From positions 1,302,001 through 1,366,000 of the forward strand of contig JAXLYV010000001.1 of assembly GCA_046351235.1 (NCBI GenBank): DNA of 64,000 nucleotides. The letters are read 5' to 3'. This stretch comes from JBBSAT01 sp046351235 (GTDB lineage: Bacteria > Myxococcota_A > Polyangia > Polyangiales > Sandaracinaceae). Below, piece by piece: positions 1 to 8,682 of this stretch. The notes under the pieces were generated by a model. It ran no database searches. It worked only from the letters and a program-made list of their open reading frames with translations, and was not told the DNA's origin. The position numbers were made by a program, and so were the translations under genes. How positions within the stretch are numbered: position 1 is the stretch's first letter; every line of letters begins with the position of its first letter.

Positions 1-548
1 CCGAGATCATGGTGCCGCTCGTCGGGCACACGACCGAGCTCGTGGACCAGAAGCGGATCGTGCTGCGCGTCGCCGAGGAAGTGTTCGCCGAGCGCAAGCA
101 GAAGGTCGACTACCACCTCGGCACGATGATCGAGGTGCCGCGCGCCGCGCTGATGGCGGGAGACATCGCGGCCGAGGCCGAGTTCTTCTCGTTCGGGACG
201 AACGACCTGACGCAGCTGACGCTGGGCTTCAGCCGCGACGACGTGGCCACGTTCCTGCCGCGCTACCTCGCGACGGGGATTCTCCAGGACGATCCCTTCC
301 AGACGATCGATCGCCAGGGCGTCGGCCAGCTCGTGAGGATGGCGTGCGAGCGCGGGCGCGCGGCGCGCAAGGATCTGCACCTCGGGATCTGCGGCGAGCA
401 CGGGGGCGATCCGCGATCGATCTCGTTCTTCGCCGACGTCGGCCTCGACTACGTGAGCTGCTCGCCCTTCCGCGTGCCGGTGGCGCGGCTCGCGGCGGCG
501 CAGGCTGCGCTCCGGAACAAGGTCGCGGCGAAGGCCGGCGAGGCCTGA
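1..548 (+). CDS. ppdK: Pyruvate phosphate dikinase, C-terminal part (5' end outside window)
   Basis: The frame is open from the first bases, so this is the end of a longer gene. PPDK interconverts pyruvate, ATP and phosphate with PEP, AMP and pyrophosphate in the cytoplasm; this part is the C-terminal PEP/pyruvate-binding TIM barrel. Visible family motifs are GTMIEVPRA, EFFSFGTNDLTQ, DPFQTIDRQGVGQLV and LGICGEHGGDP, which holds the catalytic Cys, followed by the LDYVSCSPFRVPVARLAAAQ end block. Spacing and wording match PPDK rather than PEP synthase or PTS enzyme I. The gene ends normally with TGA, and no clear terminator follows. Confidence 0.95.
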   Translation, partial: EIMVPLVGHTTELVDQKRIVLRVAEEVFAERKQKVDYHLGTMIEVPRAALMAGDIAAEAEFFSFGTNDLTQLTLGFSRDDVATFLPRYLATGILQDDPFQTIDRQGVGQLVRMACERGRAARKDLHLGICGEHGGDPRSISFFADVGLDYVSCSPFRVPVARLAAAQAALRNKVAAKAGEA

Positions 549-550
549 GC

Positions 551-655
551 GAGCGCGCGTTTCCTCTCGTAGGAGCGCGCGTCCTCCGGCCGTTTGCGTC
601 GCGGGAGCGCCCGTCCTTCGCTCGTTTGCTGTCGCCGGAGCGCCGGCCCTTCTGG
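551..655. repeat. Degenerate tandem repeat, 32-33 bp period
   Basis: The word GAGCGC recurs at 551, 573, 605 and 638. The units starting at 573 and 605 share GAGCGCxCGTCCT, then CGTTTG and GTCGC. The first and last units are incomplete. It lies directly after the ppdK stop codon. Degeneration suggests an old array. Confidence 0.6.
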
Positions 656-664
656 GGCTTCGCA

Positions 665-708
665 GTCCCTCTCCCTAGCCCTCTCCCGCTCACGCGGGCG
701 AGGGGACA
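665..708. repeat. REP-like intergenic element, copy A
   Basis: It contains CCCTCTCCC, a short spacer, CCCTCTCCCGC and then GCGGGCGAGGGG, an imperfect palindromic module. The same module occurs in opposite orientation at 1080-1113 and inside a coding region at 6778-6822. Such modules are widespread between genes in high-GC proteobacteria and myxobacteria. Confidence 0.65.
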
Positions 709-861
709 GCGCGTCTCCACGGGCGAACCGCCGGAGCCGAGGCCCGCGCGCGGCCCCCTGGTACGAAAATGAAGGTCTAAGAGTCGAGAATGGCTCGATA
801 CCGATCTGGCGGTCGATCACCAGGCCGCGGCGGGCGGGTGCGACGCTTTGACGGCAGGAGT

Positions 862-993
862 GCTCACCCCCGGAGGGCCCGGACGGGAGCGGGCGCAGCC
901 CGCGGACGGTAGGGACCGTAGCGGGTGAGCCGTTGATCCTCGTTTGAACACATTCCGCAGCGAGCCGCTGTTTGCTCGCAAGGCGTGGGCAAA
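862..993. other. Cluster of hairpins; candidate structured RNA
   Basis: GCTCACCC (862-869) pairs with GGGTGAGC (923-930). Three hairpins lie inside: CCGG/CCGG (870-882), GCGGGC/GCCCGC with a GCA loop (889-903), and ACGGT/ACCGT (906-919), giving a cloverleaf-like four-way junction of 69 nt. To the right follow CAGCG-AGC-CGCTG (958-970) and TTTGC/GCAAA (971-993) around CGC-AAG-GCG. Either strand could be transcribed. It matches no tRNA, since it lacks a T-loop and an acceptor end, and no riboswitch I know. High GC makes chance stems common, so this is tentative. Confidence 0.3.
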
Positions 994-1079
994 GGGGCGC
1001 TCCCGCCCGGCGCGGCAGGCGATCACTCGATGGGAGGCCCATTTTCGTTCACCGCAGATGCGCCGCCGGCGCAGCCCAG

Positions 1080-1113
1080 CTCTCCCGCGACGGCGGAGAA
1101 GGTTGGGGTGAGG
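1080..1113. repeat. REP-like intergenic element, copy B (inverted)
   Basis: CTCTCCCGCGACGGCGGAG followed by AAGGTTGGGGTGAGG. The reverse complement has the layout of copy A at 665-708. It lies about 190 bp upstream of the lipoprotein gene at 1302. Confidence 0.6.
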
Positions 1114-1301
1114 AACTGCGAAGAAGTCCATGGGTAGCGCGGCTGCGATCGGACCTGGTCGCCGCGGCGCGCACGCTTGCGTTTGCGCGCGCGCATGGCA
1201 CCTCTCGGCGCTTCGCTCACCGGGGGGAATGACTTGTTCGCGCACGCGATCCGCGCCTACGCTGTCTCGTCGCTCGCTTCGTCGCGCGCCGAGGTGTCGT
1301 C

Positions 1302-4300
1302 ATGACTTGCGCAGGTGCTCGCTTGGCCCGCCGGGCCGCCTTCGTGCTCGTGGTTCTGGTCGCCGGCTTCGGCTGCGCACCGTTCGATACGACGCGCGTG
1401 CCGGCCACGAATCTCACGGTGGGCCAGGAGATCGTTCGCACCTTCTGCGAGCGCATGGCCGCCGAGGCCCACCCGAACGACGTCTCCGGCCTGACGTGGA
1501 AGCCCGTCTGCCGCGGCGAGGTCCCGCCGCCCGATGACGCGCCGCCGCGCCTCGTCGCGCTGATGGCGAACCGCGATCGCCTCGCGGGCGCGCTCGACAG
1601 CGTCATGCCCGAGGACACGCACGACGACCTCGGGCAGTTCCTCGGCGACATGCTGCCCTTCTACGATCCGCCGCGCGAGCGCCTGCCCACGAACACGCGC
1701 CTGCTCGCGACCGTCCTCGAGCGCGTCGCCGCCGACGACCACGCGCTCGATGCCCTCGCGCGGATCGGCGCCCGCACGGGCTACCGGCCGCTGCGCCTCG
1801 CGCTCGGCGTCATCCGCCCGATCCTCTCCTACCCCGAGTTCGATCACTTCGCCGAGGTCGCGCTCCGCGCGCTCACGGACCTCCCCGATGATCTGCCAGG
1901 CGGCACGACCGACGGCGTCGCCGCCGACGAGCTCGTGAACGTGGAGGGCGCCCTCGCGCTCTACCTCGCGTCCATGCAGCCCGCCGATCCGCTCCCGGCC
2001 GGCGAGCGCTCCACGCTGCAGCTCTCGCGCGATCTCCTCTTCACCACGAACACCGCGTTCGGCAGCGGCACCTCGCACTACGTCGTGCTGCGCGACGACC
2101 GCGGCATCGCCCTGCCCGTCTCCGGCACCGTCGCGGCGCCCTTCGCCGACGTCGACGGCGACGGCCTCGCCGACGTGGACCGCCTCGGGCGCTTCGTGGA
2201 CGACACGGGCGCGCTGCTCGATCTGCCGCGCCCCTTCGCGCTCCGCGACGAGGGCGCGATCCCGCGCGACTCCGGCGGCCGTGCGCTCACGTCGGCGGGC
2301 CTGCAGATCTACGAGTACCTGAACGCCGACGAGACGATGCTCGCCGGCGTGGTGCGCGAGGGGCTCCCGTGGTTCCGCGGGGATCACCCGACGGTGCTCG
2401 ACCTGACGCGCGGCCTGCCGACGCTGCTCGGCGCCCGCGCCACCTCCACGCATCGCTACGGGATGGCCACCCTCACCTATCCCGGCTTCGACACGAGCAC
2501 GAGCTCGGCGGTCGACGTGGTCTACGGCCTCGGCTCGATCCTCGCGCTCGACGAGACCGAGCCGCTCCTCGAGGCCACCGAGATCCTCCTGCGCGATCAC
2601 GAGGGAGACGCGGCCGGTGTCGTCGACTCCGCGCACTACCTGCTGACCCAGAGCGATCTGCACCCCGAGGCGCAGATGGCCCAGCCGAACGAATTCTGGG
2701 ACGACATGACCGACGTCGCGATCGCGATGTCGCATCGCCCCGGGATGCTCGAGGCCGTGATCCGCAGCTTCGCCGACCCTCGCTCGGCCCAGCTCGGCGA
2801 GATCTACGGCAACATGATGCGGTACCGGGACTCGATCGATTACGACCCGGCGAACGTGAACGGCACGCCGATCGGCTTCCCGCTCGATCAGCCGGTCGAC
2901 CGCACGCAGCCCGACATCGAAGGCAACGAGAGCCTCTTCGAGCGCTCGATCGCGCTCATCGACGGCCTCAACGGGGTCGAGGTGTGCAACCGCGAAGGCG
3001 CGGTGCTCCACATCAGCGTCATCGGCATCAACGTCACCTGGCCGCTCATCGGCAGCTACAGCCGCTGCGAGCTGATGCGCATCCCGAACGTCGCCGAGGC
3101 GTACTCGCAGGCGATCCTGGGGCGCTACACGCTGCCGATCGCCGACTCGGTCCTGAACGCGATCATGAGCTTCCTCGGCGGCGTCGGGATCAACCCCGAC
3201 GACGTGCTCGAGCAGTCGTCGGGCATCCACGGCCTGACGCGTCATCCCACGCCGCAAGCGCTGAACCGGCTCGTGTTCTGGGGCACGCAGATGCGCCCCG
3301 ATGGGCAGCCGAACAGCCTCTTCGTCCACGACCTGATCGATCCGGTCGTCGATCGCCACGGGCAGGACGTCGCCCGCACCTACCACGGGACGATCTTCGC
3401 GTGGGAGCAGCCGGGCTTCTACGAGGGCATGACCCCGCTGCTCACCGTGCTGCACGACCCGCGCTGGACGCAGGACGGCGACGGCGAGTACGCGTTCGGT
3501 CGCCTGCTCGGCACGATCTACGGGCACTGGCCTTCGCCCGGTCACTGGCACACGTCGTCGGTGCCCGGCTCGATGACGTACAACGCGCACGACGACGGGC
3601 GCAGCTACGAAGAGCTGCTCGCATCGGGATTCGTGGAGGGGCAGCTCGTCCGCAACCTCGTGCGCGCGTCGCAGACGCTCGACGGGATCGACGTCCGCGG
3701 CCAGGACGGCCTCGGCATCCTCGCCGCGGCGGCCGAGCACATCATCGACCCGGATCGCAATCCGGGCCTCACGTCGCGGAGCGGCGCGACCTCGTACCCG
3801 TCGAACGGCGGGACGCGCACGATGGACGTCTCGCCGCTCCAGCTCGTGCTCGAGTCGCTGCGCAACGTCGACCGCGACTGGGCCGCGGCGGATCCCGACA
3901 TCGCGACGTCGTTCCACCGCGGGCGCGACGCGCTCACGCTGCAGCTGCTCGACACCGACACGCTCGGCACGAGCTTCACCTTCCACAACCAGCGCGGCCG
4001 CGCGCTCGTGCTCACGCTGCTTCCGTTCCTGCGCGAGCGCATCCGCGCGCACGCGGCGGCGGGCGATCTGCCGGAGTGGGCCGCGCAGCAGCTGCCGAAC
4101 GACACGGCCGACACCATCGGCGGGCCCATCGTGGGCGGCCTCGTGAACCTGCTCGACCGCATCCAGACCGATCCCGAGGCGCGCGACGCGCTCGTCGCGC
4201 TCGTCGCGTACCTCGTCGACGAAGCGAGCGACAACGACGCGTTCCTCGCCACGCTCTACGCGGCGGCCGATCTCTTGCAGGTCTTCGGCGACGACGCCGA

Positions 4301-4829
4301 CATCGTGCCGATCGCGCACGCGCTCTCGTCGGCGCTCGCACCGAACGCGCTCGATCTCGTGACGGCCGGCGGCACCGATGCGCCCGACGTCACGCACGGC
4401 ACCGCGTACGACGCGCTGGGGCTCGTGCGCGAGCTGCAGGGCATCGACTCGCGCCACGTGCTCCACCGCCTGCTCTCGAACCTCGTCGCGCTCCCGGCCG
4501 ACGGGAGCGAAGAGACGCCGCTCGAGGTCATCCTCGACGTGCTGAGCCAGATCAACCGCACCACGCCCGGCGACACGAGCGACTACACGGCCGGCGACTA
4601 CCGCGAGGCGCTCGGGCAGGCGAGCGGGTTCATGCGCGACGATCGGCGCGGCATGGAGCGCCTGTACCAGGTGCTCCAGCACCGCGTGTGCTTCCAGGAG
4701 CACGACGATCCCTGCGACAGCGTCGGCGCGACGCGGGGCGTCAGCTCCGAGCTCTGCGGCAACGGCAGCTGCGTGTGCATCGAGGCCGAGGACGGCGTGC
4801 AGCGCTGGAGCTGCGACATCGCGCACTGA
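1302..4829 (+). CDS. Very large putative lipoprotein, first gene of an envelope lipid operon
   Basis: 1175 aa. The N-terminus (about residues 8-25) is a signal peptide ending AGFGC, a weak lipobox, so a lipid-anchored or secreted protein is inferred. The body is rich in predicted helix, with a DVDGDGLADVDRLG Ca-binding-like loop near residue 285. The last 50 residues are Cys-rich (CxEHDDPC, CGNGSCVC). I recognise no enzyme domain. GAGGTG lies 6 nt before the ATG. It precedes a FadL-type porin by 2 nt and an alpha/beta hydrolase beyond that, so a role in binding or passing hydrophobic substrates across the envelope is plausible but inferred. Codon use resembles that of its neighbours. Confidence 0.8.
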   Translation: MTCAGARLARRAAFVLVVLVAGFGCAPFDTTRVPATNLTVGQEIVRTFCERMAAEAHPNDVSGLTWKPVCRGEVPPPDDAPPRLVALMANRDRLAGALDSVMPEDTHDDLGQFLGDMLPFYDPPRERLPTNTRLLATVLERVAADDHALDALARIGARTGYRPLRLALGVIRPILSYPEFDHFAEVALRALTDLPDDLPGGTTDGVAADELVNVEGALALYLASMQPADPLPAGERSTLQLSRDLLFTTNTAFGSGTSHYVVLRDDRGIALPVSGTVAAPFADVDGDGLADVDRLGRFVDDTGALLDLPRPFALRDEGAIPRDSGGRALTSAGLQIYEYLNADETMLAGVVREGLPWFRGDHPTVLDLTRGLPTLLGARATSTHRYGMATLTYPGFDTSTSSAVDVVYGLGSILALDETEPLLEATEILLRDHEGDAAGVVDSAHYLLTQSDLHPEAQMAQPNEFWDDMTDVAIAMSHRPGMLEAVIRSFADPRSAQLGEIYGNMMRYRDSIDYDPANVNGTPIGFPLDQPVDRTQPDIEGNESLFERSIALIDGLNGVEVCNREGAVLHISVIGINVTWPLIGSYSRCELMRIPNVAEAYSQAILGRYTLPIADSVLNAIMSFLGGVGINPDDVLEQSSGIHGLTRHPTPQALNRLVFWGTQMRPDGQPNSLFVHDLIDPVVDRHGQDVARTYHGTIFAWEQPGFYEGMTPLLTVLHDPRWTQDGDGEYAFGRLLGTIYGHWPSPGHWHTSSVPGSMTYNAHDDGRSYEELLASGFVEGQLVRNLVRASQTLDGIDVRGQDGLGILAAAAEHIIDPDRNPGLTSRSGATSYPSNGGTRTMDVSPLQLVLESLRNVDRDWAAADPDIATSFHRGRDALTLQLLDTDTLGTSFTFHNQRGRALVLTLLPFLRERIRAHAAAGDLPEWAAQQLPNDTADTIGGPIVGGLVNLLDRIQTDPEARDALVALVAYLVDEASDNDAFLATLYAAADLLQVFGDDADIVPIAHALSSALAPNALDLVTAGGTDAPDVTHGTAYDALGLVRELQGIDSRHVLHRLLSNLVALPADGSEETPLEVILDVLSQINRTTPGDTSDYTAGDYREALGQASGFMRDDRRGMERLYQVLQHRVCFQEHDDPCDSVGATRGVSSELCGNGSCVCIEAEDGVQRWSCDIAH

Positions 4830-4831
4830 AG

Positions 4832-6547
4832 ATGGCCATGAACGCTCGCTCTCTGCTGGCGCTGACCGCGCTCACCCTCCTCGCGCTCGGCGCGCTGCCC
4901 TCGTCGGCTCGCGCTGGCGGCTTCTACCTGCTCGACCGCGGCACGCGCGCGATGGGCCGCGGCGGCGCGTTCGTGGCCGGCGCCGACGATCCGCAGTCGC
5001 TCTGGTACAACCCCGCCGGCCTCGGCTTCTCCGGCAACCAGATCCTCGTCGACGGGACGATGACGTTCCTCGGCGTCGACTACACGCGCGTCGACAGCGG
5101 CGGCACGACGCTGCCCACCGTGCACGGCTCGAGCGCGCCGCTGCCGATCCCGACGCTCGCGGGATCGTTCGACCTCGGCCTCGAGAATTTCACGTTCGGC
5201 GTCGGCGTCTTCGCGCCGAACGCGGCGCTGATGCAGTGGCCCTCGAGCGTGTCGGTGAACGGCATGACGCAGCCGGCGCCGCAGCGTTACTCGCTCCTCA
5301 CGATGGACGGCTCGATCATCGCGTCGCTCGCGCTCGGCGCGGCGTGGCGTCCGATCCCCGAGCTCTCCATCGGCCTCGGCGTGCACGTGGTCTACGGCTC
5401 GTTCGCGGCGCGCACGGCGATGTCCGCCTGCGACGGCGTCACGTGCGCGTTCCCCGAGGATCCGGACTTCGATGGGACGGCGCAGCTCACGCTGAACCCG
5501 GCGTTCACGGCCATCGCGACGGCCGGCGTGACGTGGGACGCGGGGCCCGTGCGCCTCGGCCTCTCCGTCATGACGCCCTACGCGCTGAACGGGACGGCGC
5601 AGATCCAGCTTCGCGTGCCGAGCGCGGCGACCTTCGACGGCGCCTTCGTGCGCAATCGCGCGGGCGCGTGCGCCGCCGTGCCCGACTCGGCCATCCAGTC
5701 GTCGATCGACGCCGGCCAGACGCATCCCTGCCAGGGCACCCAGGCCGACATCAACCTCGACTTCCCGTGGGTCGTGCGCTTCGGCGTGCAGCTCGAGGCG
5801 ATCGAGAACCTGAACCTCGAGGCGGCGGTCGTCTGGGAGACGTGGTCGCTCCAGCGCGAGGCCTCGGTGCGGCCACGCGACGTGTGGTTCGCGAACGCGC
5901 TCGGCGGCGCGCTCGACTACCAGGTCGGCCCGCTCTCGATCCCGCGCCACATGCGCGACACCGTCAGCGTGCGCCTCGGCGGCGAGTACACGATCGATCA
6001 CTTCGTCCAGATCCGGCTCGGCGGCTACTTCGAGACGGGCTCGTTCGACGACGCGTGGCTGCAGGCGCTCACCATCGACTCCGACAAGCTCGTGTTCGCG
6101 GGCGGCGTCGGGATCCGCGTGGACGGCGGCTTCTGGATCGACGCGATGGTCGGCTACGCGCACCTGTTCCCGCACAACGTGACGAACAGCCAGGTGCCCG
6201 AGCCGAATCCGATCCGCCCGCCGACGATGGCGGCCGATCCGAGCATGCGCACGGCGGGCGACCCGACCTACGTGGGCAACGGCACCTACAACATGACGGC
6301 GCCCTTCTTCGGCGTGGGCATCCGCTGGATCACCGACTACCAGAGCCCGAGCGCCGTCGTGACCGAAGAGGTCCCGGTCGAGCCGGCCGAGAGCGTCCCG
6401 GCCGAGGAGCCGGCGCCAGCGCCCGAGCCCGTCGTGACCGAGCCCGCCCCCGCGCCGGTCGAAGAGGTCGCGCCGCCCGCGGCCGAGCCCGAGACGCCGG
6501 CCGAGACGCCGCGGCGCGGTCGCGCGCGTCGCCGCCGCCCGCGATGA
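4832..6547 (+). CDS. OmpP1/FadL/TodX-family outer membrane protein
   Basis: 571 aa. A signal peptide of about 28 residues ends SSARA, followed by GGFYLLDRGTRAMGRGGAF and DDPQSLWYNPAGL, the hallmark start of FadL-family barrels, whose hatch plugs a hydrophobic-substrate channel. Aromatic, alternating strands continue to about residue 510. After that comes an unusual tail of about 60 residues, Pro/Glu/Ala-rich and ending in a basic RRGRARRRRPR run, beyond where the barrel should close. ATG codons at 4832 and 4838 are both possible; the first is given. It lies 2 nt after the lipoprotein stop and overlaps the next gene by 4 nt (ATGA), so one transcript is likely. Probable substrate: long-chain fatty acids or other hydrophobic compounds (family knowledge). 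Confidence 0.88.
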   Translation: MAMNARSLLALTALTLLALGALPSSARAGGFYLLDRGTRAMGRGGAFVAGADDPQSLWYNPAGLGFSGNQILVDGTMTFLGVDYTRVDSGGTTLPTVHGSSAPLPIPTLAGSFDLGLENFTFGVGVFAPNAALMQWPSSVSVNGMTQPAPQRYSLLTMDGSIIASLALGAAWRPIPELSIGLGVHVVYGSFAARTAMSACDGVTCAFPEDPDFDGTAQLTLNPAFTAIATAGVTWDAGPVRLGLSVMTPYALNGTAQIQLRVPSAATFDGAFVRNRAGACAAVPDSAIQSSIDAGQTHPCQGTQADINLDFPWVVRFGVQLEAIENLNLEAAVVWETWSLQREASVRPRDVWFANALGGALDYQVGPLSIPRHMRDTVSVRLGGEYTIDHFVQIRLGGYFETGSFDDAWLQALTIDSDKLVFAGGVGIRVDGGFWIDAMVGYAHLFPHNVTNSQVPEPNPIRPPTMAADPSMRTAGDPTYVGNGTYNMTAPFFGVGIRWITDYQSPSAVVTEEVPVEPAESVPAEEPAPAPEPVVTEPAPAPVEEVAPPAAEPETPAETPRRGRARRRRPR

Positions 6548-7908
6548 AGGAGGCAGCGCCCTCCGCGCTGCGCGAGCTCGCGCGGATCGGAGCGGGAGCG
6601 GCGCTCGTCACGCTTCCGTTCGCGCTCGGCACGGCGCTCGGTGACGTGCCGCACGACGAGCGCGCCGAGGGCCGCTACGCGTGGGTGATCGGGAGCGCGT
6701 GCCTCGCGGTGCTGGTGCTGCTCGTGCAGGACGCGCTGGGCTCCTGGCGCAGCGGCGGATCGCGGCCATCGCCTCGCACTCCCTCTCCCCACCCCTCTCC
6801 CGCTGTCGCCGGCGAGGGAGCCGCGCCGGGCGGGTCCACCGAGAGCGCCGCGCCGCGGACGGGACGGCGGCGCCACCTGCTCGCGTTGCCCTTTCTCGCG
6901 CCGCTCGCGCACGTGCTCGCGCCGCGCTCGGTCGCGCTCACGGCGCTCGATGCGCTCGTGCTCGTGGTCGCGGCGACCGCGCTCGCCGCGCGTGCGACGC
7001 GGCGGATCTACCGCGCGCCGATCTCGCGCGGCGCGCGCTGGGGCGCGCTGGGGCTCGTCTTCGCGCTCGTGCCCGGCCCCCTCTTCACGCTCGCGTGGGG
7101 CCTGCTCTCCATGTTCGTCGCGCCCGCGGCGACGCGCCTGTTCCACTCCGATCCCTACGTCGGGCCGAGCGAGACCGCGGTGGAGATCCCGTCGCGCGAC
7201 GGGACGATCCTGCGCGGGACCTTCGCCGAGGGGCGCGACGGAGCGCCGGCGGTCCTCCTCGTCCACGGGCTCGCGGACAGCCGGCGTCGTCTCGTGCCGT
7301 GGGCCGAGGAGCTCGAGGGCCGCGGCGCGCACGTGCTGCGGATCGATCTGCGCGGGCACGGCACGAGCGAGGGCGTCGCCGTGACGCTCGCCGACCGGGA
7401 GCCCGACGACGTCGCGGCCGCGCTCGCCTGGCTCGCGGGCCGTCCCCACGTGGGCGCCCTGCACGTGCTCGCCGTCTCGATGGGCGGCGGCGCCGCGCTC
7501 GAGGCCATCTCGCGCGGCGGCGCTCGCGTCGAGAGCACCGTCGCGCTGGCGCCCGCGAGCGACTTCCACGCCATCGTCGACCGGCGCCTGCCGCCCTTCG
7601 AGCCGCTCCACTTCCTCGCTTCGAGCGTCGTCCGCGGCGTCACGCACGGCGTCGGCCACCGCGCGCCGCTCGAGCTCGTGCCGGCCGACGCGGTCGTGGC
7701 CGCCGGCCCCGCGCGCATCCTCGTCGTGCACAGCCGGACCGATCGCACGATCCCGGCCGAGGTCACGGAGGCGCTCGTCGCGCGCGCGCCCTGGGTCGAG
7801 GTCGCGTGGATCGACGGCGTGAGCCACGTGGACACGCCGGAGCACGCGCTCGAAGACGAGCCCCTGCGTGATCGCATCGAGCGCTTCCTCGGCGTGCGCG
7901 ATCCCTGA
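6544..7908 (+). CDS. Membrane-anchored alpha/beta hydrolase (serine esterase/lipase-like)
   Basis: 454 aa. The N-terminal third holds hydrophobic segments (about residues 14-32, 45-62, 118-150 and 165-190). The rest is an alpha/beta hydrolase: LLVHGLADS near 241 (oxyanion region), nucleophile elbow AVSMGGG with Ser312, Asp400 in SRTDRTIP, and His428 in DGVSHVDTPEH. These give a plausible complete triad. Start ATG overlaps the FadL stop (ATGA). Residues of about 79-93 (SPRTPSPHPSPAVAGEG) are encoded by an intergenic-type repeat at 6778-6822, apparently inserted in frame. Likely acts on a lipid or ester brought in by the upstream porin; the substrate cannot be told. Confidence 0.85.
   Translation: MKEAAPSALRELARIGAGAALVTLPFALGTALGDVPHDERAEGRYAWVIGSACLAVLVLLVQDALGSWRSGGSRPSPRTPSPHPSPAVAGEGAAPGGSTESAAPRTGRRRHLLALPFLAPLAHVLAPRSVALTALDALVLVVAATALAARATRRIYRAPISRGARWGALGLVFALVPGPLFTLAWGLLSMFVAPAATRLFHSDPYVGPSETAVEIPSRDGTILRGTFAEGRDGAPAVLLVHGLADSRRRLVPWAEELEGRGAHVLRIDLRGHGTSEGVAVTLADREPDDVAAALAWLAGRPHVGALHVLAVSMGGGAALEAISRGGARVESTVALAPASDFHAIVDRRLPPFEPLHFLASSVVRGVTHGVGHRAPLELVPADAVVAAGPARILVVHSRTDRTIPAEVTEALVARAPWVEVAWIDGVSHVDTPEHALEDEPLRDRIERFLGVRDP
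6778..6822. repeat. REP-like element inside a coding sequence, copy C
   Basis: CCCTCTCCCC then CCCTCTCCCGC, a short loop and GCCGGCGAGGGAG, the same module as at 665-708, here read in frame within the hydrolase gene. It falls between two membrane segments, where extra residues would be tolerated. Confidence 0.65.
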
Positions 7909-7917
7909 CGCGGGTCG

Positions 7918-8682
7918 CTACTCCACCTTGCCGCCGCGGCCGGCCCCGGCGACGAAGCGCGCGACCGCGGGGCCCAGCTCGGGCGCGGCGAGCGAGCGCA
8001 GGCCGTGCTCGAGCTCGTTCTCCATCGCGCGCTCGAAGGTCTCGTCGAGCGACTCGTAGACGCTCGCGCGATCTTCGAGGACGCACGTCCACGGGAACGC
8101 CGCGATGCTCCGCGCCAGCTCCTCGGCGGCCGCGCGCGAGGTCCCGTCGGGCACCACGCGGCTCGCGAGGCCCATCGCGAGCGCCTCCTGCGCGCCGACC
8201 GCGCGGCCCGTGAGGACGAGATCGAGCGCGCGCCCGAGCCCGACGATGCGCGGCAAGCGCACGGTGCCGCCGTCGATCAGGGGCACGCCCCAACGCCGGC
8301 AGAACACGCCCATGATCGCGCTCTCTTCGACCACGCGCAGATCGCAGAAGAGCGCGAGTTCGAGCCCGCCGGCCACGGCGTGCCCCGCGATCGCGGCGAT
8401 CGTGGGCTTGCGCGGCACCATGCGGGTCGGCCCGAGCGGGCCATCGCCACCGCGCTCGACGCGATTGGCCTGCCCGCGGGCGATCGCGCCGAGATCCGCT
8501 CCGGCGCAGAACGTGCCGTGGTCGCCCGCGATCACCGCGACCTTGGCCTCGTCGTCGGCCTCGAAGGCGCGGACCTCGGCGACGAGGGCCTCCGCCGCGC
8601 TGCGATCGATCGCGTTCCGCACCTTCGGCCGGTCGAGGAGGATCGTCGTGACGGCGCCGCTCCGCTCGACACGGACGCTCAT
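7918..8682 (-). CDS. Crotonase / enoyl-CoA hydratase family protein
   Basis: 254 aa. Crotonase fold motifs are the first oxyanion-hole segment GTFCAGADL (about residues 60-68) and the second, AIAGHAVAGGLELALFCDLRV. Where classical hydratases have GQPEV with a catalytic Glu, this protein reads VFCRRWGVPLIDGGT, so the usual first acid is missing; that sequence type is normally annotated only as crotonase family. Substrate is a CoA thioester, but the reaction may be isomerisation, hydrolysis or another crotonase chemistry. Its ATG overlaps the stop of the FHA gene (ATGA), so the two are translationally coupled. It converges with the hydrolase gene, leaving 9 nt. Confidence 0.85.
   Translation of the reverse strand: MSVRVERSGAVTTILLDRPKVRNAIDRSAAEALVAEVRAFEADDEAKVAVIAGDHGTFCAGADLGAIARGQANRVERGGDGPLGPTRMVPRKPTIAAIAGHAVAGGLELALFCDLRVVEESAIMGVFCRRWGVPLIDGGTVRLPRIVGLGRALDLVLTGRAVGAQEALAMGLASRVVPDGTSRAAAEELARSIAAFPWTCVLEDRASVYESLDETFERAMENELEHGLRSLAAPELGPAVARFVAGAGRGGKVE

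Larger units (their letters stand above)
549..1301. other. Gene-poor stretch with repeats and hairpins
   Basis: No convincing coding frame is visible in these 753 bases; open frames on both strands are Arg/Pro/Ser-rich and have no recognisable motif. The stretch holds a degenerate 32-33 bp tandem repeat (551-655), two elements of the CCCTCTCCC/GGCGAGGG intergenic repeat type in opposite orientation (665-708 and 1080-1113), and a dense series of short perfect stems between 862 and 1072. The promoter of the gene at 1302 must lie near the right end, but no clear -35/-10 pair was seen. Confidence 0.7.

Noticed and set aside
862..930. Cloverleaf as a tRNA
   Set aside because: No T-loop, no CCA end, no anticodon loop of seven bases; kept only as an unclassified structure.
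1257..4826. A long open frame of about 1190 codons on the minus strand opposite the large lipoprotein gene
   Set aside because: Its translation is dominated by Arg, Ala, Val and His with no motif, and it mirrors the third-codon GC bias of the plus-strand gene. The plus strand has a signal peptide and normal composition.
2369..4831. An upstream extension of the FadL-type frame within the lipoprotein gene
   Set aside because: The extension is Arg/Pro-rich and a signal peptide begins exactly at ATG 4832.
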